Origin: Dryocola boscaweniae
Lineage (GTDB): Bacteria > Pseudomonadota > Gammaproteobacteria > Enterobacterales > Enterobacteriaceae
Length of the DNA: 64,000 nucleotides
Reading direction: 5' to 3'
Assembly: GCF_025215095.1 (NCBI RefSeq)
Contig: NZ_JALHAP010000067.1
Span: 1-64,000 of the forward strand
Shown here: one piece after another, positions 22,937 to 36,786 of the stretch
Position numbering within the stretch: position 1 is the stretch's first letter
Layout of the letters: the number at the start of each line of letters is the position of its first letter
The notes under the pieces: generated by a model
The model's input: only the letters and a program-made list of their open reading frames with translations
Database searches by the model: none
What the model was told of the DNA's origin: nothing
Position numbers and translations under genes: made by a program

Positions 22937-22944
22937 CCAGGTGG

Positions 22945-24478
<1,534 letters not shown>

Positions 24479-24498
24479 CGCCTTAATCGGAGGGTGAT

Positions 24499-24918
24499 AT
24501 GGCAATGACTTACCACCTGGACGTCGTCAGCGCGGAGCTTCAAATGTTCTCCGGTCTGGTCGAGAAGATCCAGGTAACGGGTAGTGAAGGTGAACTGGGT
24601 ATTTACCCAGGCCACGCCCCGCTGCTCACCGCCATTAAGCCTGGTATGATCCGCATCGTGAAACAGCACGGACATGAAGAGTACATCTATTTGTCCGGTG
24701 GTGTGTTGGAAGTGCAGCCAGGCACGGTTACCGTGCTGGCTGATACCGCAATTCGCGGCCAGGATCTCGACGAAGCGCGAGCCCTGGAAGCGAAACGTAA
24801 AGCGGAAGAGCACATCCACAGCTCCCACGGTGATGTGGACTACGCTCAGGCTTCTGCTGAACTGGCTAAAGCGATCGCGAAACTGCGCGTTATCGAGTTA
24901 ACCAGAAAAGCGATGTAA
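24499..24918 (+). CDS. atpC: ATP synthase F1 subunit epsilon
   Basis: Epsilon is the regulatory subunit at the foot of the shaft. Its C-terminal helices can insert into F1 and inhibit ATP hydrolysis. The 139 residues match E. coli. The N-terminal beta-sandwich ([17 protein letters not shown]) and the C-terminal helical hairpin (about 88-139) are intact. It is the last atp gene and is followed by a strong terminator. Confidence 0.97.
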   Translation: MAMTYHLDVVSAELQMFSGLVEKIQVTGSEGELGIYPGHAPLLTAIKPGMIRIVKQHGHEEYIYLSGGVLEVQPGTVTVLADTAIRGQDLDEARALEAKRKAEEHIHSSHGDVDYAQASAELAKAIAKLRVIELTRKAM

Positions 24919-24936
24919 CTACCTGCTTGAAAGTAC

Positions 24937-24968
24937 AAAAGCCAGTCTGTATCCCAGACTGGCTTTTT
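24937..24968 (+). terminator. Rho-independent terminator of the atp operon
   Basis: AAAAGCCAGTCTG and CAGACTGGC form a long stem around TATCC, followed by five Ts. It closes the atp operon and marks the left boundary of the AT-rich insert. Confidence 0.93.
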
Positions 24969-25025
24969 ATTGAAGAGATTGAGTTAAAATACAGACAACA
25001 TTTCTTGTTTTGCGTACCTTGATGC

Positions 25026-25379
25026 TCAATATGCGTATTTTTGCTCGATTTTTTTAAGCTCTTTGCTTCTTGATGCATCAATGCACTTCATTACTATAAA
25101 CTCTGAGTTCCTATTTTTACCCACATATTTTTTCGCAAGGAATTCTTTAATAAGATTATCTGCTTCCTCGTAAGCTTCCGCAGGATATGATCCAAGTTCA
25201 ACATAAGCATTTACGGCAGAAAAGGCATCTTTTTTCACTTCGTTATCTGAAAATCCTTTGGCAAGGCACATACTCAGTGCAAAATTTTCTAAATTGTAGT
25301 TTTGACTATTGTTGTTGCTTTCTTTTGCCAGAGCAGGGAAAGCAAGCAGCGATATCATGAGAGCTACTTTAACGTCCAT
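25026..25379 (-). CDS. tai4: Tai4-like immunity protein for the type VI amidase effector
   Basis: This 117-residue protein starts at the ATG at 25379, which has GGAG eight bases upstream; a longer reading from 25412 lacks a ribosome site. It begins with a signal peptide (MDVKVALMISLLAFPALA), as expected for a protein that protects the periplasm. The mature part has the helical pattern and two cysteines (LSMCLAKGFSD, VMKCID) of the Tai4 family. It overlaps the end of the effector gene by 16 bases, so the two are translationally coupled. Base composition is clearly more AT-rich than the neighbours. The family call is by recognition and by its partner. Confidence 0.8.
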   Translation of the reverse strand: MDVKVALMISLLAFPALAKESNNNSQNYNLENFALSMCLAKGFSDNEVKKDAFSAVNAYVELGSYPAEAYEEADNLIKEFLAKKYVGKNRNSEFIVMKCIDASRSKELKKIEQKYAY

Positions 25380-25810
25380 AGTTGCACTCCGCTTGATTGA
25401 GGAAAGTAACATTTATCAGAGCAGCTGTTACCGTCCCAGAGAGTAAGGTGTCCTGTTGCATCACTCCAACCAGTAACATTAAAGAGCAATATTCCTTTTG
25501 CATCGGAAAAATTACTGGTTATATCGGCGTTTCCGAACCGAAATGTAAGAAACTTGATCATATCACTAACTCTATATATGTACCATTTCTTATCTTTACC
25601 GGATGATGTACTCCATCTATTACTTCTGGGAATATTGATCCCTGAATAACTGAGGGCGTAACTCATACGGATTGCACAGGCATTTTCAAATATGTGACTA
25701 TTTATGTTTTCTTCGACTTTACCGCCAATTATTTTCCCAACCGCAGGGACATTTTGATTAACTGTTGAGAAATGTTGCCACATGCTGATAAAACTGGGTC
25801 TGATTGTCAT
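25364..25810 (-). CDS. tae4: Tae4-family type VI secretion peptidoglycan amidase effector
   Basis: Tae4 enzymes cut the D-Glu to meso-diaminopimelate bond in peptidoglycan of attacked cells. I take the ATG at 25810 (148 residues, with a GGA ribosome site) over the ATG four codons earlier. The catalytic cysteine lies in ENACAIRMSYAL (Cys45) and the histidine in ATGHLTLWDG (His121). A C-SDK-C pair (130 and 134) fits the disulfide loop of the family. No signal peptide is present, consistent with delivery by a secretion machine. No hcp, vgrG or tss gene is in the window. The gene is AT-rich and lies in an insert absent from E. coli. TATAAT (25843-25848, minus strand) is a likely -10. Confidence 0.85.
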   Translation of the reverse strand: MTIRPSFISMWQHFSTVNQNVPAVGKIIGGKVEENINSHIFENACAIRMSYALSYSGINIPRSNRWSTSSGKDKKWYIYRVSDMIKFLTFRFGNADITSNFSDAKGILLFNVTGWSDATGHLTLWDGNSCSDKCYFPQSSGVQLWTLK

Positions 25811-25909
25811 AATAAGTTCCATTTATGTATTAATACAAAATCATTATAATCACGAGAGCCTGGAATTATCTGACGATACGTCTTACTACAGAATATTTGG
25901 GATTCTTGC

Positions 25910-26089
25910 CCTGTTTTTATTTTTCAATTAAAAATAATATTTAAAACAGGCGGATAGGTTGTTTTTTGCCATTAATTTATAAAAATTAGGGAAAATATCT
26001 TCTCTTGAGCCCCTCCCTGCTGCCTGAAAAGATTAAAATGGCTTAATGATGGATACATTTTATCCAGTACATTTTTTGTCGAAAAATAT
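25910..26089. promoter_or_regulatory. candidate pair of NagC operators upstream of glmU
   Basis: Two A/T palindromes are visible: TATTTTT/AAAAATA (25918-25936), inside a larger CCTGTTTT/AAAACAGG hairpin (25910-25950), and ATTTTT/AAAAAT around TGTCG (26071-26087). Their centres are 152 bases apart. In E. coli, glmUS is controlled by two NagC sites of this T-run/A-run type that cooperate through a DNA loop. The match is by pattern and position only. The rest of 25823-26147 shows no gene. Confidence 0.5.
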
Positions 26090-26147
26090 GTAGTATTTTC
26101 AATACCAAATCGTTTTACTTCTCTCACAAATTAAAGTCAGGACGCGT

Positions 26148-27518
26148 ATGTCAAACAGTGCGATGAGCGTGGTTATCCTTGCCGCAGGCAAAGGGACCCG
26201 CATGTATTCCGACCTCCCGAAGGTGCTGCATACCCTTGCCGGGAAACCGATGGTGCAACATGTTATTGATGCGGCTAATAATTTAGGCGCTCAGCGCGTG
26301 CATCTGGTTTACGGTCACGGCGGCTCTCTGCTCAAACAAACCCTTAGCGACGATTCGCTGAACTGGGTCTTACAGGCCGAGCAGTTGGGCACTGGTCACG
26401 CAATGCAGCAGGCAGCGCCGTTCTTTGCTGACGACGAAGACATCCTGATGTTATACGGCGACGTACCGCTGATTTCCGTTGAAACATTGCAACGCCTGCG
26501 TGAGGCCAAACCGCAGGGCGGTATTGGTCTGCTTACGGTAAAGCTGGACGATCCGACCGGTTATGGCCGCATTGCACGTGAAAATGGTGCCGTTGTCGGG
26601 ATTGTTGAACACAAAGACGCGACGGAAGAACAGCGGAAAATCAATGAAATCAATACCGGGATCCTGATTGCCAACGGGGCGGATCTGAAACGCTGGCTGG
26701 GCAAGCTGGATAATAACAATGCTCAGGGCGAGTTCTATATCACCGATATCATCGCTCTGGCGCATCAGGAAGGTCATGACATCACGGCGGTGCATCCAGA
26801 CAGATTAAGTGAAGTGGAAGGCGTGAATAATCGCCTGCAACTCTCTCGTCTCGAACGCGTCTATCAGACCGAACAGGCGGACAAACTGCTGCTGGCCGGC
26901 GTCATGCTGCGCGATCCTGAACGTTTCGACCTGCGCGGCGTCCTGCAACACGGGCGTGATGTAGAAATCGATACTAATGTGATTATTGAAGGTAACGTAA
27001 CGCTGGGCCATCGCGTCAAAATCGGCGCCGGTTGCGTGCTTAAAAACTGTGTTATCGGCGACGACAGCGAAATCAGCCCCTATTCCGTCGTGGAAGATTC
27101 CTCGCTTGCGGCTGCCTGCACCATTGGTCCGTTTGCGCGCCTGCGTCCGGGCGCTGAGTTAGCTGAAGGGGCGCATGTCGGTAACTTCGTCGAAATGAAA
27201 AAAGCGCGTCTGGGTAAAGGCTCGAAAGCGGGTCATTTGAGCTACCTGGGCGATGCCGAAATTGGCGATAACGTCAATATCGGCGCGGGCACCATTACCT
27301 GCAACTATGACGGAGCGAACAAGCACAAAACCATCATCGGTAATGATGTGTTTGTGGGTTCCGACACCCAACTGGTGGCTCCGGTCACCGTTGCGAACGG
27401 CGTCACCATTGGCGCGGGCACGACGGTAACGCGCAACGTTGCAGAAAATGAATTAGTCGTCAGCCGCGTAAAACAGACCCATATTCAGGGCTGGCGGCGT
27501 CCGGTGAAGAAAAAGTAA
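26148..27518 (+). CDS. glmU: bifunctional UDP-GlcNAc pyrophosphorylase / GlcN-1-P acetyltransferase GlmU
   Basis: GlmU acetylates glucosamine 1-phosphate and then makes UDP-GlcNAc, the precursor of peptidoglycan and lipopolysaccharide. It has 456 residues, the E. coli length. The N-terminal uridyltransferase carries [18 protein letters not shown] (about 11-28). The C-terminal left-handed beta helix (from about 250) carries hexapeptide repeats and the acetyltransferase histidine region. It is followed by glmS across a repeat-containing gap. Confidence 0.97.
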   Translation: MSNSAMSVVILAAGKGTRMYSDLPKVLHTLAGKPMVQHVIDAANNLGAQRVHLVYGHGGSLLKQTLSDDSLNWVLQAEQLGTGHAMQQAAPFFADDEDILMLYGDVPLISVETLQRLREAKPQGGIGLLTVKLDDPTGYGRIARENGAVVGIVEHKDATEEQRKINEINTGILIANGADLKRWLGKLDNNNAQGEFYITDIIALAHQEGHDITAVHPDRLSEVEGVNNRLQLSRLERVYQTEQADKLLLAGVMLRDPERFDLRGVLQHGRDVEIDTNVIIEGNVTLGHRVKIGAGCVLKNCVIGDDSEISPYSVVEDSSLAAACTIGPFARLRPGAELAEGAHVGNFVEMKKARLGKGSKAGHLSYLGDAEIGDNVNIGAGTITCNYDGANKHKTIIGNDVFVGSDTQLVAPVTVANGVTIGAGTTVTRNVAENELVVSRVKQTHIQGWRRPVKKK

Positions 27519-27527
27519 TTGCACTAT

Positions 27528-27595
27528 GGTGGGTGGCGCTTTGCTTACCCACCCTACAAAACCAGCGCAGGTCGGGTAAGCGCAGCGCCACCCGG
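27528..27595. repeat. REP/BIME pair between glmU and glmS
   Basis: Two REP-type palindromes in opposite orientation are visible: GGTGGGTGGCGC..TTACCCACCC (27528-27557) and GTCGGGTAAGCGCAGCGCCA (27571-27595). They form stable mRNA hairpins between the two genes and may separate glmU and glmS mRNA fates. Confidence 0.75.
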
Positions 27596-27723
27596 TTGCC
27601 TGGGTGAAAATTTGGCGAGGGGAAACCATAATTCCTCCGCCCAATGTAGTACAAAACTATAACCCCACTCTCTACAAGGCTCGGGGCCCCGGATAACCGG
27701 GAAATACAGGTCAGCGACAACAC

Positions 27724-27747
27724 ATGGCGGGAACGCCATTATCAGGA
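27724..27747 (+). promoter_or_regulatory. glmS leader hairpin next to the ribosome site
   Basis: ATGGCG-GGAA-CGCCAT (27724-27739) is a perfect six-base stem with a GNRA-like tetraloop, ending five bases before the ribosome site AGGA (27744-27747). In E. coli the glmS leader is folded and opened by the small RNA GlmZ. Whether this hairpin is that element is inferred. Confidence 0.45.
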
Positions 27748-27757
27748 ATAAACTACT

Positions 27758-29587
27758 ATGTGTGGAATTGTTGGCGCGGTCGCGCAACGTGATATTGCTG
27801 AAATCCTTCTCGAAGGATTACGTCGTCTGGAATACCGTGGCTATGATTCCGCGGGTCTGACGGTTGTAGACGAAAAGGGCCATATGACCCGTCTGCGTCG
27901 TCTGGGGAAAGTACAGAAACTGGCTGAAGCCGCAGAGGAAACCGCGCTGCACGGCGGCACCGGTATTGCCCACACTCGTTGGGCGACTCACGGTGAACCT
28001 TCTGAAGTTAACGCACATCCACATGTGTCCGATCATATCGTGGTCGTTCACAACGGCATTATCGAAAACCACGAACCGCTGCGCGAAGCGTTACAGGCGC
28101 GCGGCTATAAATTTGTCTCACAGACCGATACCGAAGTCATTGCTCACTTAGTGCACTGGGAGTTGGAACAGGGCGGTACGCTGCGTGAAGCCGTACTGCG
28201 CGCTATTCCCCAACTGCGCGGTGCGTATGGCACGGTAATTATGGATACCCGTAATCCGGGCGTTCTGCTGGCGGCGCGCTCCGGTAGCCCAATGGTTATC
28301 GGGCTGGGCATGGGTGAAAACTTTATTGCTTCCGATCAACTGGCGCTGTTGCCGGTGACACGTCGCTTTATCTTTCTGGAAGAAGGCGATATCGCTGAAG
28401 TGACCCGTCGTTCCGTCACCGTGTTCGACACCAACGGCGAACAGGTTCAGCGTCCGGACATCGAATCTAATCTGCAATATGACGCGGGCGACAAAGGCCT
28501 TTATCGTCACTATATGCAAAAAGAGATCTACGAGCAGCCTAACGCAATCAAGAACACGCTGGCCGGACGTATCAGCCACGGCGAAGTGGATTTGACCGAG
28601 CTTGGTCCAAAAGCCAACGAAATGTTGTCTCAGGTTGAGCACATTCAGATTGTAGCGTGCGGTACTTCCTATAACTCCGGAATGGTTTCCCGCTACTGGT
28701 TTGAAGCGTTAGCTGGCGTGCCTTGCGATGTGGAAATCGCCTCTGAATTCCGCTACCGCAAATCTGCGGTGCGTCGTAACAGCCTGATGATTACGCTTTC
28801 CCAGTCAGGCGAAACGGCAGATACCCTGGCGGCGCTGCGTCTTTCCAAAGAGTTGGGCTATCTGGGGTCGCTTGCGATTTGTAACGTGCCGGGTTCTTCC
28901 CTGGTACGCGAATCCGATCTGGCGCTGATGACCAACGCAGGTACCGAAATCGGCGTGGCTTCCACCAAAGCCTTCACCACTCAGTTGACCGTTCTGCTGA
29001 TGCTGGTGGCTAAGCTGAGCCGCCTGAAAGGTGCGGATGCGCAGATTGAACACGATATCGTACATGGCCTGCAGGCTCTGCCAAGTCGTATTGAGCAGAT
29101 GCTTTCTCAGGACAAACGCATAGAAGCGCTGGCTGAAGATTTTTCCGACAAACATCATGCGCTGTTCTTAGGCCGTGGCGATCAGTATCCGATCGCGATG
29201 GAAGGCGCGTTGAAGCTCAAAGAGATTTCTTATATCCACGCGGAAGCCTATGCGGCAGGCGAGCTGAAACACGGCCCGCTGGCGCTGATCGATGCGGATA
29301 TGCCGGTTATCGTCGTGGCGCCAAACAACGAACTGCTGGAAAAGCTGAAATCCAACATCGAAGAAGTGCGCGCTCGCGGCGGTCAACTGTATGTCTTCGC
29401 CGATCGGGATGCAGGCTTTAGCAGCAGCGATAACATGCACATTATCGAAATGCCGCATGTGGAAGAAGTCATTGCGCCTATTTTCTATACCGTGCCGTTG
29501 CAACTGCTGTCTTATCACGTGGCGCTAATTAAAGGCACTGACGTGGATCAGCCGCGCAACCTCGCAAAATCGGTTACCGTCGAGTAA
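27758..29587 (+). CDS. glmS: glutamine-fructose-6-phosphate aminotransferase GlmS
   Basis: GlmS makes glucosamine 6-phosphate from fructose 6-phosphate and glutamine, the first step to UDP-GlcNAc. It has 609 residues, the E. coli length. Cys2, exposed after Met removal ([12 protein letters not shown]), is the glutaminase nucleophile. Two SIS sugar isomerase domains follow, with the [10 protein letters not shown] and [14 protein letters not shown] phosphosugar loops. The C-terminal [13 protein letters not shown] is canonical. The terminator lies 23 bases downstream. Confidence 0.97.
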   Translation: MCGIVGAVAQRDIAEILLEGLRRLEYRGYDSAGLTVVDEKGHMTRLRRLGKVQKLAEAAEETALHGGTGIAHTRWATHGEPSEVNAHPHVSDHIVVVHNGIIENHEPLREALQARGYKFVSQTDTEVIAHLVHWELEQGGTLREAVLRAIPQLRGAYGTVIMDTRNPGVLLAARSGSPMVIGLGMGENFIASDQLALLPVTRRFIFLEEGDIAEVTRRSVTVFDTNGEQVQRPDIESNLQYDAGDKGLYRHYMQKEIYEQPNAIKNTLAGRISHGEVDLTELGPKANEMLSQVEHIQIVACGTSYNSGMVSRYWFEALAGVPCDVEIASEFRYRKSAVRRNSLMITLSQSGETADTLAALRLSKELGYLGSLAICNVPGSSLVRESDLALMTNAGTEIGVASTKAFTTQLTVLLMLVAKLSRLKGADAQIEHDIVHGLQALPSRIEQMLSQDKRIEALAEDFSDKHHALFLGRGDQYPIAMEGALKLKEISYIHAEAYAAGELKHGPLALIDADMPVIVVAPNNELLEKLKSNIEEVRARGGQLYVFADRDAGFSSSDNMHIIEMPHVEEVIAPIFYTVPLQLLSYHVALIKGTDVDQPRNLAKSVTVE

Positions 29588-29609
29588 ATTTTTATCCTCG
29601 GCATTTTGT

Positions 29610-29636
29610 AAAAGCTGCCTGCGGGCAGCTTTTTTA
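29610..29636 (+). terminator. Rho-independent terminator of glmS
   Basis: AAAGCTGCC and GGGCAGCTTT pair around TGC and are followed by a run of Ts. Confidence 0.92.
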
Positions 29637-29717
29637 TTGCCTGCGTAAAAATAACAACTCGTTGATTTATCATATTTAAATATGATTATTTCACTTAAGT
29701 GATAGACGCGAAAGTGG

Positions 29718-30869
<1,152 letters not shown>

Positions 30870-30887
30870 TTTAGCCTTCTGACGAAA

Positions 30888-30963
30888 ATGGCGGGTAACG
30901 CTTAGGCTTACCCGCCCTACGGCTCTGACTGTAGGCCGGATAAGCGCAGGCGCCATCCGGCGA
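30888..30963. repeat. REP/BIME pair between pstS and pstC
   Basis: Two REP units are visible: GGCGGGTAACGC..TTACCCGCCC (30890-30920) and GTAGGCCGGATAAGCGCAGG..CCATCCGGC (30932-30962), inverted relative to each other. The second matches the E. coli REP consensus closely. Confidence 0.85.
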
Positions 30964-30993
30964 TTTCGTAAACATGTTTAACTAAAAGAGTAA

Positions 30994-33667
<2,674 letters not shown>

Positions 33668-33680
33668 TTTGGAGAACACG

Positions 33681-34406
33681 ATGGATAGCCTCAATCTCAA
33701 CAAACACATTTCAGGCCAGTTTAACGCTGAGCTGGAATACATTCGTACTCAGGTGATGACCATGGGCGGGCTGGTGGAACAGCAGCTTTCCGACGCCATC
33801 ACGGCGATGCATAACCAGGATAGCGAGCTGGCGAAACGCGTCATTGAAGGCGACCAGAAGGTCAACATGATGGAAGTGGCCATTGATGAAGCCTGCGTGC
33901 GCATCATCGCCAAACGCCAGCCAACAGCCAGCGACCTACGCCTGGTGATGGCGATCATCAAGACCATTTCCGAGCTGGAACGTATCGGTGACGTGGCGGA
34001 TAAAATCTGCCGTACGGCGCTGGAGAAATTCTCCCAGCAGCATCAGCCGCTGCTGGTAAGCCTGGAATCGCTTGGTCGCCACACGGTGCAAATGCTGCAC
34101 GACGTGCTGGATGCGTTTGCGCGTATGGATCTGGATGAAGCGGTGCGTATTTACCGTGAAGATAAAAAAGTTGACCAGGAATATGAAGGCATCGTGCGCC
34201 AGTTGATGACTTATATGATGGAAGATTCGCGCACCATTCCAAGCGTGCTGACAGCGCTGTTCTGCGCGCGTTCTATCGAGCGAATCGGCGACCGCTGCCA
34301 GAATATCTGCGAATTTATTTTCTACTTCGTGAAAGGACAGGATTTCCGACACGTGGGCGGCGACGAGCTGGATAAGCTGCTGGCGGGTAAAGATCCGAAA
34401 GAGTGA
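33681..34406 (+). CDS. phoU: phosphate signalling protein PhoU
   Basis: PhoU connects the Pst transporter to PhoR and keeps the Pho regulon off in phosphate. The ATG at 33681 has GGAG eight bases upstream and gives 241 residues, the E. coli length; the open frame extending into pstB is not used. Two three-helix repeats are visible, each with the metal-binding E/DxxxD pattern ([24 protein letters not shown]). Confidence 0.96.
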   Translation: MDSLNLNKHISGQFNAELEYIRTQVMTMGGLVEQQLSDAITAMHNQDSELAKRVIEGDQKVNMMEVAIDEACVRIIAKRQPTASDLRLVMAIIKTISELERIGDVADKICRTALEKFSQQHQPLLVSLESLGRHTVQMLHDVLDAFARMDLDEAVRIYREDKKVDQEYEGIVRQLMTYMMEDSRTIPSVLTALFCARSIERIGDRCQNICEFIFYFVKGQDFRHVGGDELDKLLAGKDPKE

Positions 34407-34420
34407 TAAAATTTCGCTAA

Positions 34421-34448
34421 AAAAACGCCAGCTAAACGCTGGCGTTTT
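34421..34448. terminator. bidirectional terminator between phoU and the PTS operon
   Basis: AAAAACGCCAGC and GCTGGCGTTTTT pair around TAAAC. It serves phoU on the plus strand and the converging PTS operon (last stop at 34465) on the minus strand. Confidence 0.92.
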
Positions 34449-34464
34449 TACGTCTGGCGCAGGA

Positions 34465-35721
34465 TTAACGAACGATAATCCCTAACAGAATTCCCACCAC
34501 GCCAAAGTCAGCATCGCTGAACGTCGTATTGGCGAAACCAATATCGCCCAGTACCGGCAGCAGGAACACCGGCAGGAAGGTAATCAGCAAACCCTGAGCG
34601 AACGCCCCGAGCATAGCCCCGCGACGTCCGCCGGTAGCGTTACCGAACACGCCAGCCGCCGCGCCGACGAAGAAATGCGGCACCACGCCTGGAATAATCA
34701 CCGTCATATCCAGCAGGTATAATGCAAACATTCCGATCAAACCTGCGGCAAAGCTGCTCAGAAAGCCCACCAGCACGGCGTTTGGTGCATAAGGGAAGAC
34801 AACCGGGCAATCAAGCGCTGGCTTAGCGTTTGGCACCAGCTTATCGGAGATGCCTTTAAACGCCGGAACGATTTCCGCAATCACCATGCGCACGCCTTGC
34901 AGGATGATATACACGCCCGCCGCGAAGGTAATGGACTGCATGATGGAGAACATGAACCAGTTTTTGCCGCCGCTCAGCTCTTTCACCACGTCAGCACCGG
35001 CGAACAGGCAGGTGACCAGGAAGATAATGCTCATGGTAAAGGATATTGCCACCGGCGTGTCGCGCAGGAACAGCAGGCTTTTCGGCACGTTCATGTCTTC
35101 GGTCGAATGCTCTTTGTTACCGAACTTGCTGCCGATAAAACCTGCGAGCACGTAGGATAACGTCGAGAAATGGCCAATGGCGACATCGTCAGAGCCGGTC
35201 ACCCTCTTCATATAAGGGTGTGCAATAGCCGGGAAGAAGACCATCGCCACGCCTACCACCAGCGAGCCTACGGCAATCAGCGTCACGCCGCTCATGCCTG
35301 CGGTTGCCAGAATCACCGCTACCATCATCGACATAAATAACGTGTGGTGGCCGGTCAGGAAGATGAACTTCCACGGTGTAAAGCGGGCAATCAGGATGTT
35401 GATAACCATAGCGAAGAACATAATCATCGCCATTTCTTTACCGAAGCTTTTCTGCGCCACGGAGACAATGGCTTCGTTGTTCGGCACGACGCCCTGAATA
35501 CCAAAGGCGTGCTGGAAAATATTGGCGAAATCACCCAGCGATGAGACAACCAGACCCGCACCGGCGCCTAAAATCACAAAACCCATAATGGTTTTGACGG
35601 TGCCTTTAATGCATTCGGTGACCGGTTTTTTCTGGGCGATCAGCCCTATCAGCGCGATTAAACCGACCAGCACCGCCGGTTCGGAAAGCACATCGCTCAT
35701 CAAAAAACGAAAGAAATCCAT
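34465..35721 (-). CDS. ascorbate-type PTS permease IIC component (UlaA/SgaT family)
   Basis: This is a membrane sugar transporter of the phosphotransferase system. The 418 residues hold about ten to eleven hydrophobic helices. The order of segments resembles UlaA, including VILGAGAGLVVSSLGDF near the N-terminus, FLTGHHTLFMS in the middle and GVVPHFFVGAAAGVFGNATGGRRGAMLGAF near the C-terminus. It is the last gene of a three-gene unit (IIA, IIB, IIC). The other ula genes (lactonase, decarboxylase, epimerases) are absent, so ascorbate should not be assumed as the substrate. Confidence 0.85.
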   Translation of the reverse strand: MDFFRFLMSDVLSEPAVLVGLIALIGLIAQKKPVTECIKGTVKTIMGFVILGAGAGLVVSSLGDFANIFQHAFGIQGVVPNNEAIVSVAQKSFGKEMAMIMFFAMVINILIARFTPWKFIFLTGHHTLFMSMMVAVILATAGMSGVTLIAVGSLVVGVAMVFFPAIAHPYMKRVTGSDDVAIGHFSTLSYVLAGFIGSKFGNKEHSTEDMNVPKSLLFLRDTPVAISFTMSIIFLVTCLFAGADVVKELSGGKNWFMFSIMQSITFAAGVYIILQGVRMVIAEIVPAFKGISDKLVPNAKPALDCPVVFPYAPNAVLVGFLSSFAAGLIGMFALYLLDMTVIIPGVVPHFFVGAAAGVFGNATGGRRGAMLGAFAQGLLITFLPVFLLPVLGDIGFANTTFSDADFGVVGILLGIIVR

Positions 35722-35733
35722 ATCAGCCTCCGC

Positions 35734-36021
35734 TTACAGCGCGCCTAATTCGGTTAATGCCACGGACAAACGCTCTTTCATGGCTTTTTTATCAATCATG
35801 TTGTCCAGCGCGACGATTTTACCGGCCACCGACTGGGCGACAAGCTGCTCGGCGATGTCTTTCGTACCAACGAAAATATCGGCTGGCGTACCTTTGGCGG
35901 AGCCGAGATCGACATGATCGACATCCGCATTTACGGACAGCTCTTTCAGAATGTTTTTGATGCTCATTTCCATCATCAGGCTGGTGCCTAAACCGTTACC
36001 GCAAACCACTGTAATTTTCAT
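35734..36021 (-). CDS. PTS IIB component, lactose/ascorbate (SgaB-like) type
   Basis: This phosphocarrier passes phosphate from IIA to the sugar during transport. The ATG at 36021, preceded by CCAGGA, gives 95 residues starting MKITVVCGNGLGTSLMMEM; the longer frame to 36084 overlaps IIA and has no support. Cys7 in the VVCGNGLGTS P-loop is the phosphorylated residue. It lies 12 bases before the IIC gene and about 50 after IIA. Confidence 0.88.
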   Translation of the reverse strand: MKITVVCGNGLGTSLMMEMSIKNILKELSVNADVDHVDLGSAKGTPADIFVGTKDIAEQLVAQSVAGKIVALDNMIDKKAMKERLSVALTELGAL

Positions 36022-36070
36022 AATATTTTCCTGGAGTGTAATTCCCGACGTTAAGCCAGACGCCGCCGGG

Positions 36071-36514
36071 CTAGTAGCGCGCAATGACGGATAAAATGTC
36101 TTGCGTTGTTTTGGCCTGCAAAATGGCCCGAGTGTCCTGCTCGTTATCGAAGAGCCGGGCGAGTTGTGAAATCGCCTCGATGTGGCTGGTGCTGTCGGTT
36201 GCCGCCAGCACGATCAGTAATTTCACCGGATCGTTCTCGTCTGCATCAAAGTTCACGCCGTCGGCGATAAGGGTTAGCGCCATTGCCAGTTTATTTGCGC
36301 CTTCTTCTGGCCTGGCGTGCGGCATCGCAATGCCCGGGCCCACCACGTAGTAAGGGCCTATAGCTTCATGAGAGCGGTAGATAGCCTTGACGTAACGAGG
36401 CTCAATCGACCCATTTTCAATCAGCGGACGACATGAAATCGCCACTGCGTCCCGCCAGTCTTTTGCCTGCTCTACAATCTGAACGACCTCTGGGGTTAAG
36501 AGTGCTTTTAACAT
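36071..36514 (-). CDS. PTS IIA component, fructose/mannitol-ascorbate (UlaC-like) type
   Basis: This is the first specific phosphocarrier of the sugar PTS, 147 residues. His66 in GPGIAMPHARPEEGA is the phosphorylated histidine of the PTS_EIIA_2 family. It is the first gene of the unit and faces the LacI-family regulator across about 270 bases of control DNA. The order IIA-IIB-IIC is the reverse of the E. coli ulaABC order. Confidence 0.88.
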   Translation of the reverse strand: MLKALLTPEVVQIVEQAKDWRDAVAISCRPLIENGSIEPRYVKAIYRSHEAIGPYYVVGPGIAMPHARPEEGANKLAMALTLIADGVNFDADENDPVKLLIVLAATDSTSHIEAISQLARLFDNEQDTRAILQAKTTQDILSVIARY

Positions 36515-36574
36515 GTGATTGATGACTCCCGATGGTGATTAACACGGAGAGTAGATATTTTGCGTTTTGATTAA

Positions 36575-36590
36575 TGTGACGGTTGTCGCA
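36575..36590. promoter_or_regulatory. candidate CRP site for the PTS operon
   Basis: TGTGA-N6-TCGCA matches nine of ten bases of the CRP consensus (TGTGA-N6-TCACA). It lies about 60 bases upstream of the IIA start on the minus strand, beside a TATCTA -10-like element (36552-36557). The promoter assignment is inferred. Confidence 0.5.
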
Positions 36591-36592
36591 TT

Positions 36593-36640
36593 TGATAGCG
36601 CTACCTGATAGCGCTATCAAGCAATGTGATAGCGCTATCA
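36593..36640. promoter_or_regulatory. palindromic operator array for the LacI-family regulator
   Basis: Two perfect 14-base palindromes TGATAGCGCTATCA (36606-36619 and 36627-36640) have centres 21 bases apart. A third copy at 36593-36606 matches 12 of 14 bases and abuts the first. A central GC-rich AGCGCT core is typical of LacI-family operators. They lie between the divergent PTS operon and the regulator gene. Confidence 0.85.
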
Positions 36641-36786
36641 TTTCTATCCCGCCAGGCTTTGGCTATATCCGGCCTGCGCATATACAATGCGAGAGGATAA
36701 TTGCCACCGTCGCGGCGGGGGTATACAGGCATAGGGTGAGATAACAATAATGAAAACAGTCCGTTGTAGCTGTCCCGGGAGCCAGG

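Noticed and set aside
24890..25081. 63-codon minus-strand frame downstream of tai4
   Set aside because: It overlaps the atp terminator and the end of atpC and has no start signal; likely chance.
25910..25950. Hairpin CCTGTTTT..AAAACAGG read as a terminator
   Set aside because: It has no preceding gene on either strand that would end there and its A/T core fits a regulatory palindrome better, so I list it as a candidate operator.
27460..27787. Minus-strand frames of 60-87 codons between glmU and glmS
   Set aside because: They run through REP palindromes and the glmS leader and look like repeat-derived noise.
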